Assembly (NCBI RefSeq): GCF_019504385.1
Contig: NZ_CP080590.1
Location: 2,584,001 to 2,648,000, forward strand
DNA: 64,000 nt
Reading direction: 5' to 3'
Source: Devosia salina
Lineage (GTDB): Bacteria > Pseudomonadota > Alphaproteobacteria > Rhizobiales > Devosiaceae
Shown: piece after piece, positions 52,230 to 61,124 of the stretch
How the letters are laid out: each line of letters starts with the position of its first letter
Numbering within the stretch: the stretch's first letter is position 1
Notes under the pieces: model-generated
What the model was told of the DNA's origin: nothing
The model's database searches: none
What the model saw: the letters and a program-made list of their open reading frames with translations, nothing else
Made by a program: the position numbers and the translations under genes

Positions 52230-53202
52230 CACCATGGCAGTGGCGGGCCGCGAAACACCCTTGGCCTATTTCAAGCGCACGTGGCGGCAGAACATCATCT
52301 ATATTGGCTTCGTGGTCGTCTTCGCGTTCTTTGCCATCACCCTTTACGACAAGGGGTTTCTGGCACCCAACAACATCCTCAACATCGCCCGGCAGACGGC
52401 GATGATCGCGGTGATGGCGGTGGCAATGACGTTGGTCCTGTCATCCGGGGAGATCGACCTCTCGGTCGGTGCGGTGGCGGGGCTGGCCTCGGTCACGACG
52501 GCCATGGCTGTCGCCTGGGGTGGACTGCCGGCGGGCATCGCCGCAGGCATCATGACCGGCGTCACCGTCGGGCTGATCAACGGGCTCCTGTCGACGCGGC
52601 TGATGATTCCGACCTTCCTAACGACATTGGCGATGATGGGCATCGCCAAGGGCACCGCCATGTGGATTTCCGGCACCGCCGCCATTCCTGTACTCGACCG
52701 CACCTATCCGGCCATTTTCGGCGGCGGCAATATTGGGCCGATCCCGACCCTACTGCTTTGGATGCTGGTCATCGGTGTCATCGGCCACGTTGTCCTGCGT
52801 CGCACCAAGTTCGGTCGGCAGATCCTGGCTGTGGGCGGCAATGTCGTGGCGGCGCGCTATAGCGGCATCAATACCGGCCGGATCAAGCTCTGGGTCATCG
52901 TCATCTCCGCCGTCACGGCCTCCATCGCCGGCATGCTCTATGCCGGCCGGTTGCAGACCGGGCGCTTCCAGCTGGGGGAAGGCGACGAACTGTCGGTGAT
53001 CGCCGCCGTGGTGCTGGGCGGCACAAGCCTCTTCGGCGGCAAGGGCACCGTGGTCGGCTCGATCATCGGGGCGCTGATGATCGGCGTCATCAACAATGGC
53101 CTCATCCTGATGGGCCTCGAATATTCCCAGCAACTCATCGCTCGCGGCGGGATCATCATCCTGGCCGTGGCTCTGAGCCAGGCGGGCACGCGCCCCGCCT
53201 GA
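52222..53202 (+). CDS. Sugar ABC transporter permease (RbsC type)
   Basis: This 326-residue inner-membrane permease has about eight to ten helices. Family features are LSSGEIDLSVGAVAGLASV, GLINGLLSTRL, FLTTLAMMGIAKG and VLGGTSLFGGKGTVVGSIIG. GGGGAGGAAAC sits before the ATG, which lies within the last codons of the ATPase gene (8-bp overlap). It is the last gene of the operon; the next sequence is a truncated remnant rather than a further operon member. Confidence 0.92.
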   Translation: MSDTMAVAGRETPLAYFKRTWRQNIIYIGFVVVFAFFAITLYDKGFLAPNNILNIARQTAMIAVMAVAMTLVLSSGEIDLSVGAVAGLASVTTAMAVAWGGLPAGIAAGIMTGVTVGLINGLLSTRLMIPTFLTTLAMMGIAKGTAMWISGTAAIPVLDRTYPAIFGGGNIGPIPTLLLWMLVIGVIGHVVLRRTKFGRQILAVGGNVVAARYSGINTGRIKLWVIVISAVTASIAGMLYAGRLQTGRFQLGEGDELSVIAAVVLGGTSLFGGKGTVVGSIIGALMIGVINNGLILMGLEYSQQLIARGGIIILAVALSQAGTRPA

Positions 53203-53216
53203 CGACCACGTCCAGC

Positions 53217-53381
53217 TGTCAGGGCGGGCTGCTGTTCGTCAGCCCTTTCCTCGGAGCGCTGGTGCTGACTTGGTGGATCGGCGCGCATGCAGTCGTGCTC
53301 GGCGTCACCTTGCTCGGCCTGGCCTTCAGGCTCCGCAGCTTGCGGGACACTCACAGGCCTGCTGAAAAAGCCCACAGTTGA
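53217..53381 (+). pseudogene. C-terminal fragment of an HdeD/DUF308-type membrane protein
   Basis: An open frame without a start codon encodes GGLLFVSPFLGALVLTWWIG, AHAVVLGVTLLGLAFRLR and a short hydrophilic end. This matches the last two helices of HdeD-like DUF308 proteins. The 5' part is gone, and the fragment begins 15 bp after the permease stop. It marks a deletion or insertion junction at the right edge of the sugar locus. Confidence 0.55.
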
Positions 53382-54115
53382 GCATCATGGGTCTCTGTCC
53401 CTCGGGCGCCAGAAGTGCCGGATTCTGAAGACGCATTGGCCAACCGACGCTCGCGAGGCTGCAGCGCCAGGGACCAGTGCTTCAGGACAGGGTCGTCTAC
53501 CGGTCTGATCGGGCTGGTTTCGAAGGCCGTCGTCATGATGACACGGTAGCGATCCGTAGACCAAAGCCGGGTAGGCCGCCGCCTGAATGCCGCCATAGGC
53601 CTTCACGGCCTGGCTTCAATCATCTTCGCGTCCAAGTGATCGCATGGCATCAGATATCAATGGGCCAAAGCTCAGCAGGCTACCGCGCTGAGTGCCAGTT
53701 CGCTGTGCGCATCGCTGAAAGTCCGCATGGTCCTTGACTGCACCCCATGCGCAGGTCGCGCCATTCCTCACCTGTAGAACGTCTGCTTTGAAGTTGTCTG
53801 GGACCAACAGCCGACAGACCGCAAGCGTTGAGAGTTTCGGCTGCCGGCAGGCGCCCGAAAGTCCCCGAAGAACGAACCCGCGAGCCACGGGATGGGGGCT
53901 ATGGGTTTTTCCCGATTTGGCCAATCTGGGGGCCGCCCAGATGGTGTGATCGGGCTGCAGCGCCAGGGTTGGACAGGTCAATGTTGGGGCCGTTGAGATG
54001 GAGTCTGCGGCGGCAGTTGTGACCGAGCGAGCGGGTGATGACGATCCATGTATGGAGGGGCGCGAGGTCTCTCGAAGGCCGCGATGGTGTTATCGCGGTC
54101 TGAGCACGCAATCGG
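53382..54115. other. Gene-poor stretch left of the IS91-type element
   Basis: No convincing gene is found. Several 60-120-codon open frames on both strands have no ribosome site or domain. One minus-strand frame contains RLLVPDNFKAD, faintly like an IS21-type transposase, too little for a call. A 16-bp direct repeat (GGCTGCAGCGCCAGGG at 53457 and 53953) occurs. The part next to 54116 probably includes the 3' (origin) end of the IS91-type element, which cannot be fixed because these elements lack inverted repeats. Confidence 0.5.
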
Positions 54116-55315
54116 TTATGCCGGGTCATGGACGGTCTCCCGGGTTGGTGGTCTCGTGGTTGGCGGCGCCCGGGGCTGGCACCACGCCGCGAAGGTCTCG
54201 ATGATCACCATGGTGCCGCCGCAGCAGGGACAGGGCGGGTGCGGGTCTGAGGTCTCGGCGGTCGGCGGTTCGTCCGGCGCCGGCGCCACCCCCAGCATGT
54301 CGCGGGCCTGGGCGAGGCAGTCCTTGCGGGCGGAGCTGGCGAGCAGGCCGTAGTGCCGGATGCGGTGGAACCCACGCGGCAGAGTGTGCAGCAGGAAGCG
54401 GCGGATGAACTCGTCGGCGGCCAGGGTCATGACCTGCTGCCGGTTGGCGCCGCTGCGGCGATAATCCTTGTAGCGGAAGGTGACCTCATTGCCGTCGAAG
54501 GCGATGAGGCGGCTGTTCGAGATCGCGACGCGATGGGTATAGCGCGAGAGATAGGCGAGCACCGCCTCAGGCCCGGCAAAGGGCGCTTTGGCATAGACCA
54601 CCCAGCGCTTCTTGCGGACCGGTGTAAGGTGACGGATGAAGGTCCGGCGGTCGCTGAGCCCCGCCAGCCTGCCGAAGAAGACGAGCTTTCCGGCATTATG
54701 CAGATCAAGCAGCCGGGTGAGGAACAGGCGGCGGAACAGCGTGCCGAGCACCCGCACCGGCAGCAGGAAGGCCGGGCGCGACGAGATCCACCGCCCATCC
54801 TGTGTGAGGCCGCCACCCGGCACGATCATGTGGATGTGCGGATGGTGGGTCATGGCCGAGCCCCAGCTGTGAAGCACGGCGGTGATGCCGATGCGGACGC
54901 CCAGGTGCTTTGGGTCGGCCGCGATCGTCAGCATCGTCTCGGACGCCGCCTTGAACAGAAGGTCATAGATCAGCGCCTTGTTGTGGAAGGCAATGTCGGC
55001 AACCTGGGCGGGTAGCGTGAACACGACGTGGAAGTACCCGACCGGCAGGAGATTGGCCTCCTGGGCGTCGAGCCAGGTGCGTGCCGCCGCGCCCTGGCAC
55101 CGGGGACAATGCCGGTTGCGACAGGAGTTGTAGGCGATCCGCTGATGCCCGCAGTCGGAACAGGCTTCGACGTGGCCACCCAGAGCGGCAGTGCGACAGG
55201 TCTCGATCGCCGACATGACCTTGAGCTGGCTGAGGCTCAGATGCCCTGCATGGGCCGCGCGATAGGTTGGACCGGCAGCCCGGAAGATATCGGCGACCTC
55301 AATGGTGGCGCGCAC
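54116..55315 (-). CDS. IS91-family transposase (Y2/HUH)
   Basis: This rolling-circle transposase has 399 residues. The N-terminal zinc finger shows CSDCGHQRIAYNSCRNRHC, then PRCQG. The HUH metal site is HHPHIHMIVPGGG near 165. Catalytic Tyr residues are expected in YLSRYTHRVAISNSR. A C-terminal Cys motif is present (CPCCGG). Translation begins at GTG 55315, just after the recombinase stop. The frame is intact, so the element may still be mobile. Confidence 0.92.
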   Translation of the reverse strand: MRATIEVADIFRAAGPTYRAAHAGHLSLSQLKVMSAIETCRTAALGGHVEACSDCGHQRIAYNSCRNRHCPRCQGAAARTWLDAQEANLLPVGYFHVVFTLPAQVADIAFHNKALIYDLLFKAASETMLTIAADPKHLGVRIGITAVLHSWGSAMTHHPHIHMIVPGGGLTQDGRWISSRPAFLLPVRVLGTLFRRLFLTRLLDLHNAGKLVFFGRLAGLSDRRTFIRHLTPVRKKRWVVYAKAPFAGPEAVLAYLSRYTHRVAISNSRLIAFDGNEVTFRYKDYRRSGANRQQVMTLAADEFIRRFLLHTLPRGFHRIRHYGLLASSARKDCLAQARDMLGVAPAPDEPPTAETSDPHPPCPCCGGTMVIIETFAAWCQPRAPPTTRPPTRETVHDPA

Positions 55316-55318
55316 CGC

Positions 55319-56227
55319 TCAGGGGTCGGGTGGTTCCTCCGTCGGAACGAAGATGCCCAGACGGTCAAGCGGACTGGTCACGGCCCGCACCGTGCGCGTT
55401 GCCACCTTGGTGTAGAGGGCGGTGTTCTCCAGCTTGGCGTGACCGAGCAGCGCCTGGATAATGCGGATATCGACGCCATCTTCCAGAAGATGGGTGGCAA
55501 AGCTGTGCCGCAGGGTATGCGGGCCGACGCGCCTGGTAATCTCGGCCGCTTGGGCTGCTTCGACGACCACACGATAGAGCTGCCTGGTGCTGATTGGCTT
55601 GAGCGCGTGCTGGCCCGGAAACAGCCAGCCGTCGCGGTGCAGCACGCCCTGGCGATGGCCGACCTGCCACCACTGGCGCAGCAGGGTGAGCAGATCGGGC
55701 GAGAGCATGGCATTGCGATATTGCCCACCTTTGCCGCGCTCGACCCGGATCAGCATGCGTTCGCTGTCGATATCGCGCACCTTGAGCATGGCCACTTCGC
55801 CAACGCGCAGTCCGGCGCCATAGGCAACCGACAGCGCCGCCTGGTGCTTGAGGCTGGTGGTGGCGTTGAGCAGGCGCGCCACCTCGTCGCGGCTCAGCAC
55901 CACTGGCAAATTGCGGGGACGGCTCACGCGCACCAGCTTGCGCGCCAGATCGGGCCGATCCAGGGTATTGGTGAAGAAGAACCGCAGCGCCGAGACCACG
56001 CTGTTCATGGTGGGCACCGGAACGCCGGCTTCACTCTGGGCCAGCTGAAACTGGCGCACATCCTCGGTGGTCGCGGTATCCGGTGGCCGCCGCAGGAAGC
56101 TGGCGAAGCGCCCCACATCACGGATGTAGTTGCGCTGGGTCGCCACCGAGAAGTGGCGCATGTTCATATCGTCGATCAGCTTCTGGCGCAGCGGGCTGAC
56201 AGGGGTGTTGGGGAGTGGCGTGGTCAT
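55319..56227 (-). CDS. Tyrosine recombinase of the IS91-type element
   Basis: This complete 302-residue recombinase has an N-terminal SAM-like core-binding domain (about 12-95, MRHFSVATQRNYIRDVGRF). The catalytic domain has Arg in GAGLRVGEVAML, the HxxR box in HTLRHSFATHLLE, and His with nucleophile Tyr in LLGHAKLENTALYTKV. AGGAGCCGAACG precedes the ATG. It probably helps excise or resolve the element, but its exact role in IS91-type movement is not established. Confidence 0.92.
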   Translation of the reverse strand: MTTPLPNTPVSPLRQKLIDDMNMRHFSVATQRNYIRDVGRFASFLRRPPDTATTEDVRQFQLAQSEAGVPVPTMNSVVSALRFFFTNTLDRPDLARKLVRVSRPRNLPVVLSRDEVARLLNATTSLKHQAALSVAYGAGLRVGEVAMLKVRDIDSERMLIRVERGKGGQYRNAMLSPDLLTLLRQWWQVGHRQGVLHRDGWLFPGQHALKPISTRQLYRVVVEAAQAAEITRRVGPHTLRHSFATHLLEDGVDIRIIQALLGHAKLENTALYTKVATRTVRAVTSPLDRLGIFVPTEEPPDP

Positions 56228-56467
56228 CGTTCGGCTCCTGGGTTGAAGGAGCCAAAAGGGAACGCCTGAACCAGGCGATCCTCAATAAAGCCGTGACGAC
56301 CAATGCCTTGCCCTTATCTCACCGCGCGCACCCTCCCGCGCAGCGGGTTAGTTCACCGGCCACGAAACCAATAAAGCCGACATGGGAAAGAGGATATTCC
56401 GGTTAGCCCTTGGGTCGATAGGGGCAGTGAACGGTTGGAAAAGGGCTTGGTTTGCTTACTGCAGTTG

Positions 56468-57070
56468 TCAATATGTTGCGTGATCAGATCTTTTCGCACT
56501 GGTGACGATCATCTGGTAAACCGTCCGCGGTGCGTCGATACACTTGAATCCGATTTTGCTCGTCGTGGTGTAGGTCCCGCGTATCGAATTGGTGGTTCGG
56601 TAACTGCTGGTTCTACGGTAGACTTGCACCTCGCGGCTGAACCACACGGTTCCTTGCGGCCCGTCTTCAAGCTCGAGCGCATTCATGTCGCTGATGGGAT
56701 AGCGCTTGAAGCTCCGCCGCCCGAACAATTCAGTGGCGATGTATGCGGCCTCGTCGGTCAAAGCATAGCTGGCGTGCCGGCGCTCATAGGCGTCCCAGAT
56801 CGGTATGCCGAATGCCACGTAAAGTCCGACGCAAATGAAGGGCAGGCCGAACAGCGGGAAAAGGTCTAACGCGCCACCACTGGAGGCTCCCATCTGAGCC
56901 ATCTGTGAAGTTGCTGCCATCCAGAACACCGCGAATGCGCTGAAGACCAGTCCGAAGGGCAACCGGGCCGTAAGAAAATCCGTAAGTCGCACTCCGCCAT
57001 TGGGGCGACCGTGCCACAGCAGCCGCTCGCGGTCCGGAAGCACGGCCTGCCAGCCGGGCTCGACGCTCAC
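56468..57070 (-). CDS. Membrane protein with PH-like C-terminal part
   Basis: This 200-residue protein has a short N-terminal part with ERLLWHGRPN, a pattern seen in bacterial PH-domain proteins. Two hydrophobic helices follow (about 35-55 and 70-90), then a soluble beta-rich part (YALTDEAAYIATELFGRRSF, VWFSREVQVYRR). The GTG start overlaps the stop of the upstream exported-protein gene by 4 bp (GTGA), so they form a two-gene unit. Function unknown. Confidence 0.75.
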   Translation of the reverse strand: MSVEPGWQAVLPDRERLLWHGRPNGGVRLTDFLTARLPFGLVFSAFAVFWMAATSQMAQMGASSGGALDLFPLFGLPFICVGLYVAFGIPIWDAYERRHASYALTDEAAYIATELFGRRSFKRYPISDMNALELEDGPQGTVWFSREVQVYRRTSSYRTTNSIRGTYTTTSKIGFKCIDAPRTVYQMIVTSAKRSDHATY

Positions 57071-57906
57071 TGCTGCACCTCGATGGCATCGGCAGCCGGC
57101 TCGCTGCCCGCCATGCCGCGAATGGCATCGGCCAGTTTCTGGCTAAGGCCGGTGTCGCAACGGTTGCGTTCGACGCCGAAAAGCACCCGCCGCTCCAGCT
57201 CCTGTCCGCGGCCATCGGCCTGGGCGAAAGCCAGCGCGACTAGCTCTGTCTCGCGTTGGTTATAGTATTTGCTCTGCTCATCCAGCACGATATCTGCATG
57301 GAGGATGCAAAGCTCGATTGCCGCGTTTTCAAGCTTCTCTGTCGAGACGTCCGCCAGATCGGCATTCACCTCATAGGTCAGCGTCAATTGGCGGGCACGC
57401 GGACCCGGCTCGATATAGCGGAGGACGACGGGCAGCCCGCTTGGCAGCGCTGGTTCCAGATTGTCCAGACCGACCCCCAGGGGCTGGGGGATACACATCA
57501 GGTTCTCGTCAAGCGCGAAGAGAAACTCGTGAAAGCGGGTGATGGTGACAGCGCCCGGGGCGCCGGTGTCATAGGTGGGGTCGAAATCCCAACGGATGCG
57601 AATGGCCTTTGCATTCTCCTCTTCGATCGCCGCGCGACTGAATTGCACGAGGCCCGAACATAGAGGCTGCACCTTGCGGGCAAAGTCGTCCGAGGGCACA
57701 GCACCGTATGGCTCGGGGTCGAAATTGGGTCGAGCCTTCACCACAATGGTTGTTGGGCCCGTGTCCGACGTTTCGAGAAGATAGTCTTCGACAGTAATGG
57801 TTGAGCCGTCGCCTAGCGCGATGACTTCAGCTTCCTGCGCACTGATGGAAGACATACCAAGCGCCAGGACCGACGCGGCGCTCAAAAGGCATAGACGCAT
57901 AGTCAT
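57067..57906 (-). CDS. Exported protein of unknown function
   Basis: This 279-residue product has a signal peptide (MTMRLCLLSAASVLALGMSS, then ISAQ). The mature part is acidic with four or more Cys residues that could form disulfides, and has no recognised domain. It is coupled to the PH-like membrane protein gene and divergent from the ClpP-fold exported protein gene, with 136 bp between. It is probably periplasmic. Confidence 0.75.
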   Translation of the reverse strand: MTMRLCLLSAASVLALGMSSISAQEAEVIALGDGSTITVEDYLLETSDTGPTTIVVKARPNFDPEPYGAVPSDDFARKVQPLCSGLVQFSRAAIEEENAKAIRIRWDFDPTYDTGAPGAVTITRFHEFLFALDENLMCIPQPLGVGLDNLEPALPSGLPVVLRYIEPGPRARQLTLTYEVNADLADVSTEKLENAAIELCILHADIVLDEQSKYYNQRETELVALAFAQADGRGQELERRVLFGVERNRCDTGLSQKLADAIRGMAGSEPAADAIEVQQ

Positions 57907-58042
57907 GAGCAGTGTTTGCGACCTCGGGTTTTCTGGTTTTGCGGCAGCCTAGAGGCGCGTCGGCTGCGCCGCCCTCCCCTGATCGGGGTATATGCACGCA
58001 TTGCGCCATGGTTATCGTCCGCTCGTCTTGAGAGGAGACGAT

Positions 58043-59605
58043 ATGAACCTGCTCGTGCGACATCTGATGCTTGTCCTGACCCTTGCGCCCCTATCTGCGC
58101 CTGCCTGGGCGGCTGACATGTGGCTGGTTTCCAATCATTTTTCCGCCGAGCGCTTCGTGCCTCATCTCCATTACGCAGGCCCGGTCATGGAAGGGGACGC
58201 CGAGGCGCTGGCAAGCCTGTTTGACGAAGTCCTCGAATGCGACGTCGCCACACTACCGGCGGAAGGCGGCAATTGTGCCGTGCTGACCTTGAGCAGCCCC
58301 GGCGGCAATTACATCGAGGGTTTGAAACTGGCACTGCTGCTGCGCGAAAGGGCGGTGGCCACCGTGGTGGAAGCCGGTTCAAGCTGCTACTCCGCCTGCG
58401 CCTTTGCCTTCCTGGGCGGTTCGGGCTCTTCCAGCCAGGAAGGTGTCGGGGTCTATATCGACCGCATGGTGGAACCGTATGCCACGCTGGGTTTTCACGC
58501 GCCCTATTTCGCACCGGACGACCTCGACACGCTCGTTGCCGATTTTGGCATGGACGCGGTTCTTGGTGCGAGCCGGGACGACATCGCTCTCATGATCAAG
58601 CAACTGGTCGACTGGAATGTCGACGCCAGCGTGCTGTCCCATATCGTCAGCATGGGTCCCGATGAGAGCTATGATGTTGAAACGGGCGAAGACTATTACG
58701 TCACCCGCGCACATTTGCCGCCATCGCCTCTCGGCCAGTGGATCGGTGACAGTGGTGAGGCGATCCGCAATGCTTGCCTCCGCCTCCTGGCCTATCACCG
58801 CGGCGCCTTCATTGATGCGGCGCCCGAGGTGATTTCGGAAACGCTGCTCAACGACTTTGCGGCCAACGAGGCGGGCCAGATGCTGACCGGGTTCAGGATT
58901 GGGCCGGACAACCCACTCGGCGTCACCTATTGCGGCCTGCCAACCGAGCAGGCCGGGCTGACAGGCGATGTCGACCTCGCGCTCTATACCGCCCCCGGCA
59001 TAAGCGGCGCCGCGCGGCCCCTCGTCAGCCTCTTTCACCGCCCAGAGGGTTGGTCCAGCCTGGGGACGGGCGAAACGGCGAGCCGACGGCTGTTCAAGAA
59101 AGGCGGCTTCAATTCCATGTTCACACATCCGTTTATGAACATGGGCGATCAGGTCACAGATGTCCTGGACTACCTGTGGTTCCAGAAGTTCGGCTATTTC
59201 AATGAGGGTTTTCTGGTCGACGGTGCCATGCCGCGCCCCCAGGCCCACCCATCTCTCTCAGTGGCGGTGTCCACCCCTTCCGCCGACACGTTGGAGCATG
59301 GCAATCATCGTATTGTTGTGCAGATGGGCAATCACCTGTTGCTCGAACACGCGAAAACCGCCCTCGCAAACAGAGATGTCGTGATCGACCTGAACTCGGT
59401 GTCCCCTGACGGCTTCGTCTATGGCGGCACCTATCCATCCGGGCGGCCCTTCCTGTGGTTTAGCCTCTATGATGAGGAAAGGCGGATGGTCGCTCTGGTT
59501 GAAATCGAGGCCAAGACTGTGCCGGATGATTTGGAGGCCGCAGTCGCAGTGCAGGATTTCCTGGCCTGCAGCTTCTCCTTCTTCCAGCACGCGCTGACGT
59601 GCTGA
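58043..59605 (+). CDS. Exported ClpP/crotonase-fold protein
   Basis: This 520-residue product has a signal peptide ending at AWA. The segment TLSSPGGNYIEGLKLA followed by VVEAGSSCYSACAFAFLGG (residues 110-126) is the pattern of alphaproteobacterial periplasmic ClpP-like proteins, with the oxyanion Gly pair and a SAC motif at the expected catalytic position. The C-terminal 250 residues have no recognised domain. GAGGAG precedes ATG 58043; an upstream in-frame start would spoil the signal peptide. Protease activity is inferred from fold only. Confidence 0.8.
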   Translation: MNLLVRHLMLVLTLAPLSAPAWAADMWLVSNHFSAERFVPHLHYAGPVMEGDAEALASLFDEVLECDVATLPAEGGNCAVLTLSSPGGNYIEGLKLALLLRERAVATVVEAGSSCYSACAFAFLGGSGSSSQEGVGVYIDRMVEPYATLGFHAPYFAPDDLDTLVADFGMDAVLGASRDDIALMIKQLVDWNVDASVLSHIVSMGPDESYDVETGEDYYVTRAHLPPSPLGQWIGDSGEAIRNACLRLLAYHRGAFIDAAPEVISETLLNDFAANEAGQMLTGFRIGPDNPLGVTYCGLPTEQAGLTGDVDLALYTAPGISGAARPLVSLFHRPEGWSSLGTGETASRRLFKKGGFNSMFTHPFMNMGDQVTDVLDYLWFQKFGYFNEGFLVDGAMPRPQAHPSLSVAVSTPSADTLEHGNHRIVVQMGNHLLLEHAKTALANRDVVIDLNSVSPDGFVYGGTYPSGRPFLWFSLYDEERRMVALVEIEAKTVPDDLEAAVAVQDFLACSFSFFQHALTC

Positions 59606-59621
59606 TGACCCGGAGACAGTT

Positions 59622-59882
59622 ATGGCGTTGATCGCCCTTCTGGTTGCCCAGGGCCTGGTCTTCCTGGTTTTCATCATCGCCGCATTCTGGTGGCTGTTCG
59701 CGCTGCGGCGCTTCGCCGTCAGCCGCTCGGGCAGCACCTTGCCCGGCCTCAGAGACACGCTCTCTGCATTCAAGGATGGTCTTTCAAACCCCCGCTATGC
59801 GCGGCTGCGCTGGGCGATTTTGTGTTCTGCCGCGCTGCTTGTCGCCAGCGCGGCACTGGTTCCAATATTGGCTCCTGCATGA
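59622..59882 (+). CDS. Small two-helix membrane protein
   Basis: The 86-residue protein has hydrophobic helices at about 5-27 and 65-84, joined by a basic loop. GGAGACAG lies before the ATG, 16 bp after the stop of the ClpP-fold gene. The next gene follows within 10 bp, indicating a three-gene operon. Function unknown. Confidence 0.65.
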   Translation: MALIALLVAQGLVFLVFIIAAFWWLFALRRFAVSRSGSTLPGLRDTLSAFKDGLSNPRYARLRWAILCSAALLVASAALVPILAPA

Positions 59883-59891
59883 GGTGAGGTG

Positions 59892-60479
59892 ATGCGCATT
59901 TGGCTGCTTTCCGGACTGGCTCTTGTCCTGCCGCTTTGCCTGGCCGGTGATGCAGGGGCTGCCGATGCCTGTCCGGCAGAACGCGCCGTCTATGAACTGG
60001 TGGATGAAGGAAGCCGTTTCGAAATCGGCTTCCAGCGTTCGCACAATTATGCGTCGATCGCGTCTGACCTATACATGTACCTCACCACGCCGCAGCGCAC
60101 CTATTGGTTCACCTTTTCGGTGTCCAACGGCTACAGCGGCATAACGCTGATCCCCGTGACTGATCCCACACGTGCCGATGCTGTGCCGGATGGGCCGCGC
60201 GAACTGATCGCGCTCGGCAGCGACAATCCAGTCGACCTCGACACCCTGCGCTCGTTGCGTTTCTACGCGCTTGATGAGGATTTCACCTTCTGGTTTGAGC
60301 CGCCAAATGAGGGCGAGACTGCGCCCGCCTTTATCATGGTGCCTGAGATGGGCCTGAGCCTGTGGTATGGCGCGGGTCAGTTGACTGACGACGCCTCGGC
60401 AGATCGTGATCCGATGCCGCGCGGCGTCTTCAAGCCAGATCTTTGCCGTGACGTGCTGCCAGAGCGCGCCTGGCCCTGA
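59892..60479 (+). CDS. Exported protein of unknown function
   Basis: This 195-residue product has a signal peptide (MRIWLLSGLALVLPLCLAG, cut after AGA or AAD). The mature protein is acidic and aromatic-rich with two Cys near its ends. GAGGTGAGGTG precedes ATG 59892; a GTG one codon earlier is also possible. It is the third gene of the unit with the ClpP-fold protein and small membrane protein, and converges with the response regulator gene. Function unknown. Confidence 0.7.
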   Translation: MRIWLLSGLALVLPLCLAGDAGAADACPAERAVYELVDEGSRFEIGFQRSHNYASIASDLYMYLTTPQRTYWFTFSVSNGYSGITLIPVTDPTRADAVPDGPRELIALGSDNPVDLDTLRSLRFYALDEDFTFWFEPPNEGETAPAFIMVPEMGLSLWYGAGQLTDDASADRDPMPRGVFKPDLCRDVLPERAWP

Positions 60480-60485
60480 AGCAGG

Positions 60486-61124
60486 TCAGGTGAGGCCCAT
60501 CCGCGCGGCATGCAGAGCCGCCTCGGCACGCGAGGAAATACCCAGCTTTCGGTAGATGCTCTTTACATGGGTGGCGATGGTGGACTCGGCCAGGCCCAGC
60601 GCCTGCGCCACTTCGGCATTGCGAAAGCCCTTAGAGACCATGGTCAATACATCGGTCTCGCGCGTCGTCAGCGCCTGAATCTCGCCATCGACCGGGCCAG
60701 TGCGCTGAAAGTGCTCCATGATCCGGCGCGCTATTGCCGGCGACAGGGCCGGGATGCCATGGCGAAGTTGCAGCAACTGCCGGTGCACGACCGTTTCGGG
60801 CTGCCCCTTTAGGATATAGCCTTGCGCCCCAGCCGACAGGGCTGCAACGATATGAGCATCGTCGCCCATAACGGTGCTGACAATGCAAATTGTGTCAGGC
60901 GAAACCGCCTTGAGCCGCCGGATGATATCCAGCCCCGACCCATCGGGCAGGCCCAGATCGACCAGCGCCATATCCCAGGCACCGTCGCCGATCCTGGCGG
61001 CAGCTTCGCGCACGGTCCGCGCTGTGCCGACCGCAACGCCCGGAAAGGCTTTCTGTGCAAGATCGCTGAGCCAGACAAGGGCCTCGGGCACGTCCTCAAC
61101 GATGAGCAGGGTTTCGATATTCAT
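60486..61124 (-). CDS. NarL/FixJ-type response regulator
   Basis: The 212-residue protein has a receiver domain (phospho-acceptor Asp56 in MALVDLGLPDGSG; Lys near 105 in YILKGQPE) and a LuxR-type HTH (ALTTRETDVLTMVSKGFRNA, VAQALGLAESTIATHVKSIY). The start overlaps the histidine kinase stop by four bases, so the two form a two-component system. Likely targets are nearby exported-protein operons, by context only. Confidence 0.93.
   Translation of the reverse strand: MNIETLLIVEDVPEALVWLSDLAQKAFPGVAVGTARTVREAAARIGDGAWDMALVDLGLPDGSGLDIIRRLKAVSPDTICIVSTVMGDDAHIVAALSAGAQGYILKGQPETVVHRQLLQLRHGIPALSPAIARRIMEHFQRTGPVDGEIQALTTRETDVLTMVSKGFRNAEVAQALGLAESTIATHVKSIYRKLGISSRAEAALHAARMGLT

Larger units (their letters stand above)
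54116..56227 (-). mobile_element. IS91-family element with tyrosine recombinase
   Basis: Two minus-strand genes, a phage-type recombinase followed by an IS91-type HUH transposase, are coupled with 3 bp between stop and start. This pairing is known in a subset of IS91-family elements. The given limits are the coding parts only. The true ends lie some distance beyond: left in the stretch before 54116, right between 56228 and about 56460. No flanking gene interruption is evident, apart from the DUF308 remnant further left. Confidence 0.85.

Noticed and set aside
53457..53968. 16-bp direct repeat GGCTGCAGCGCCAGGG flanking a gene-poor stretch
   Set aside because: Flanks do not match and the repeat does not coincide with identifiable element ends, so it may be chance in GC-rich DNA.
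53616..53981. Minus-strand frame with RLLVPDNFKAD, possibly an IS21-type transposase fragment
   Set aside because: The similarity covers about ten residues and no other transposase motif is present.
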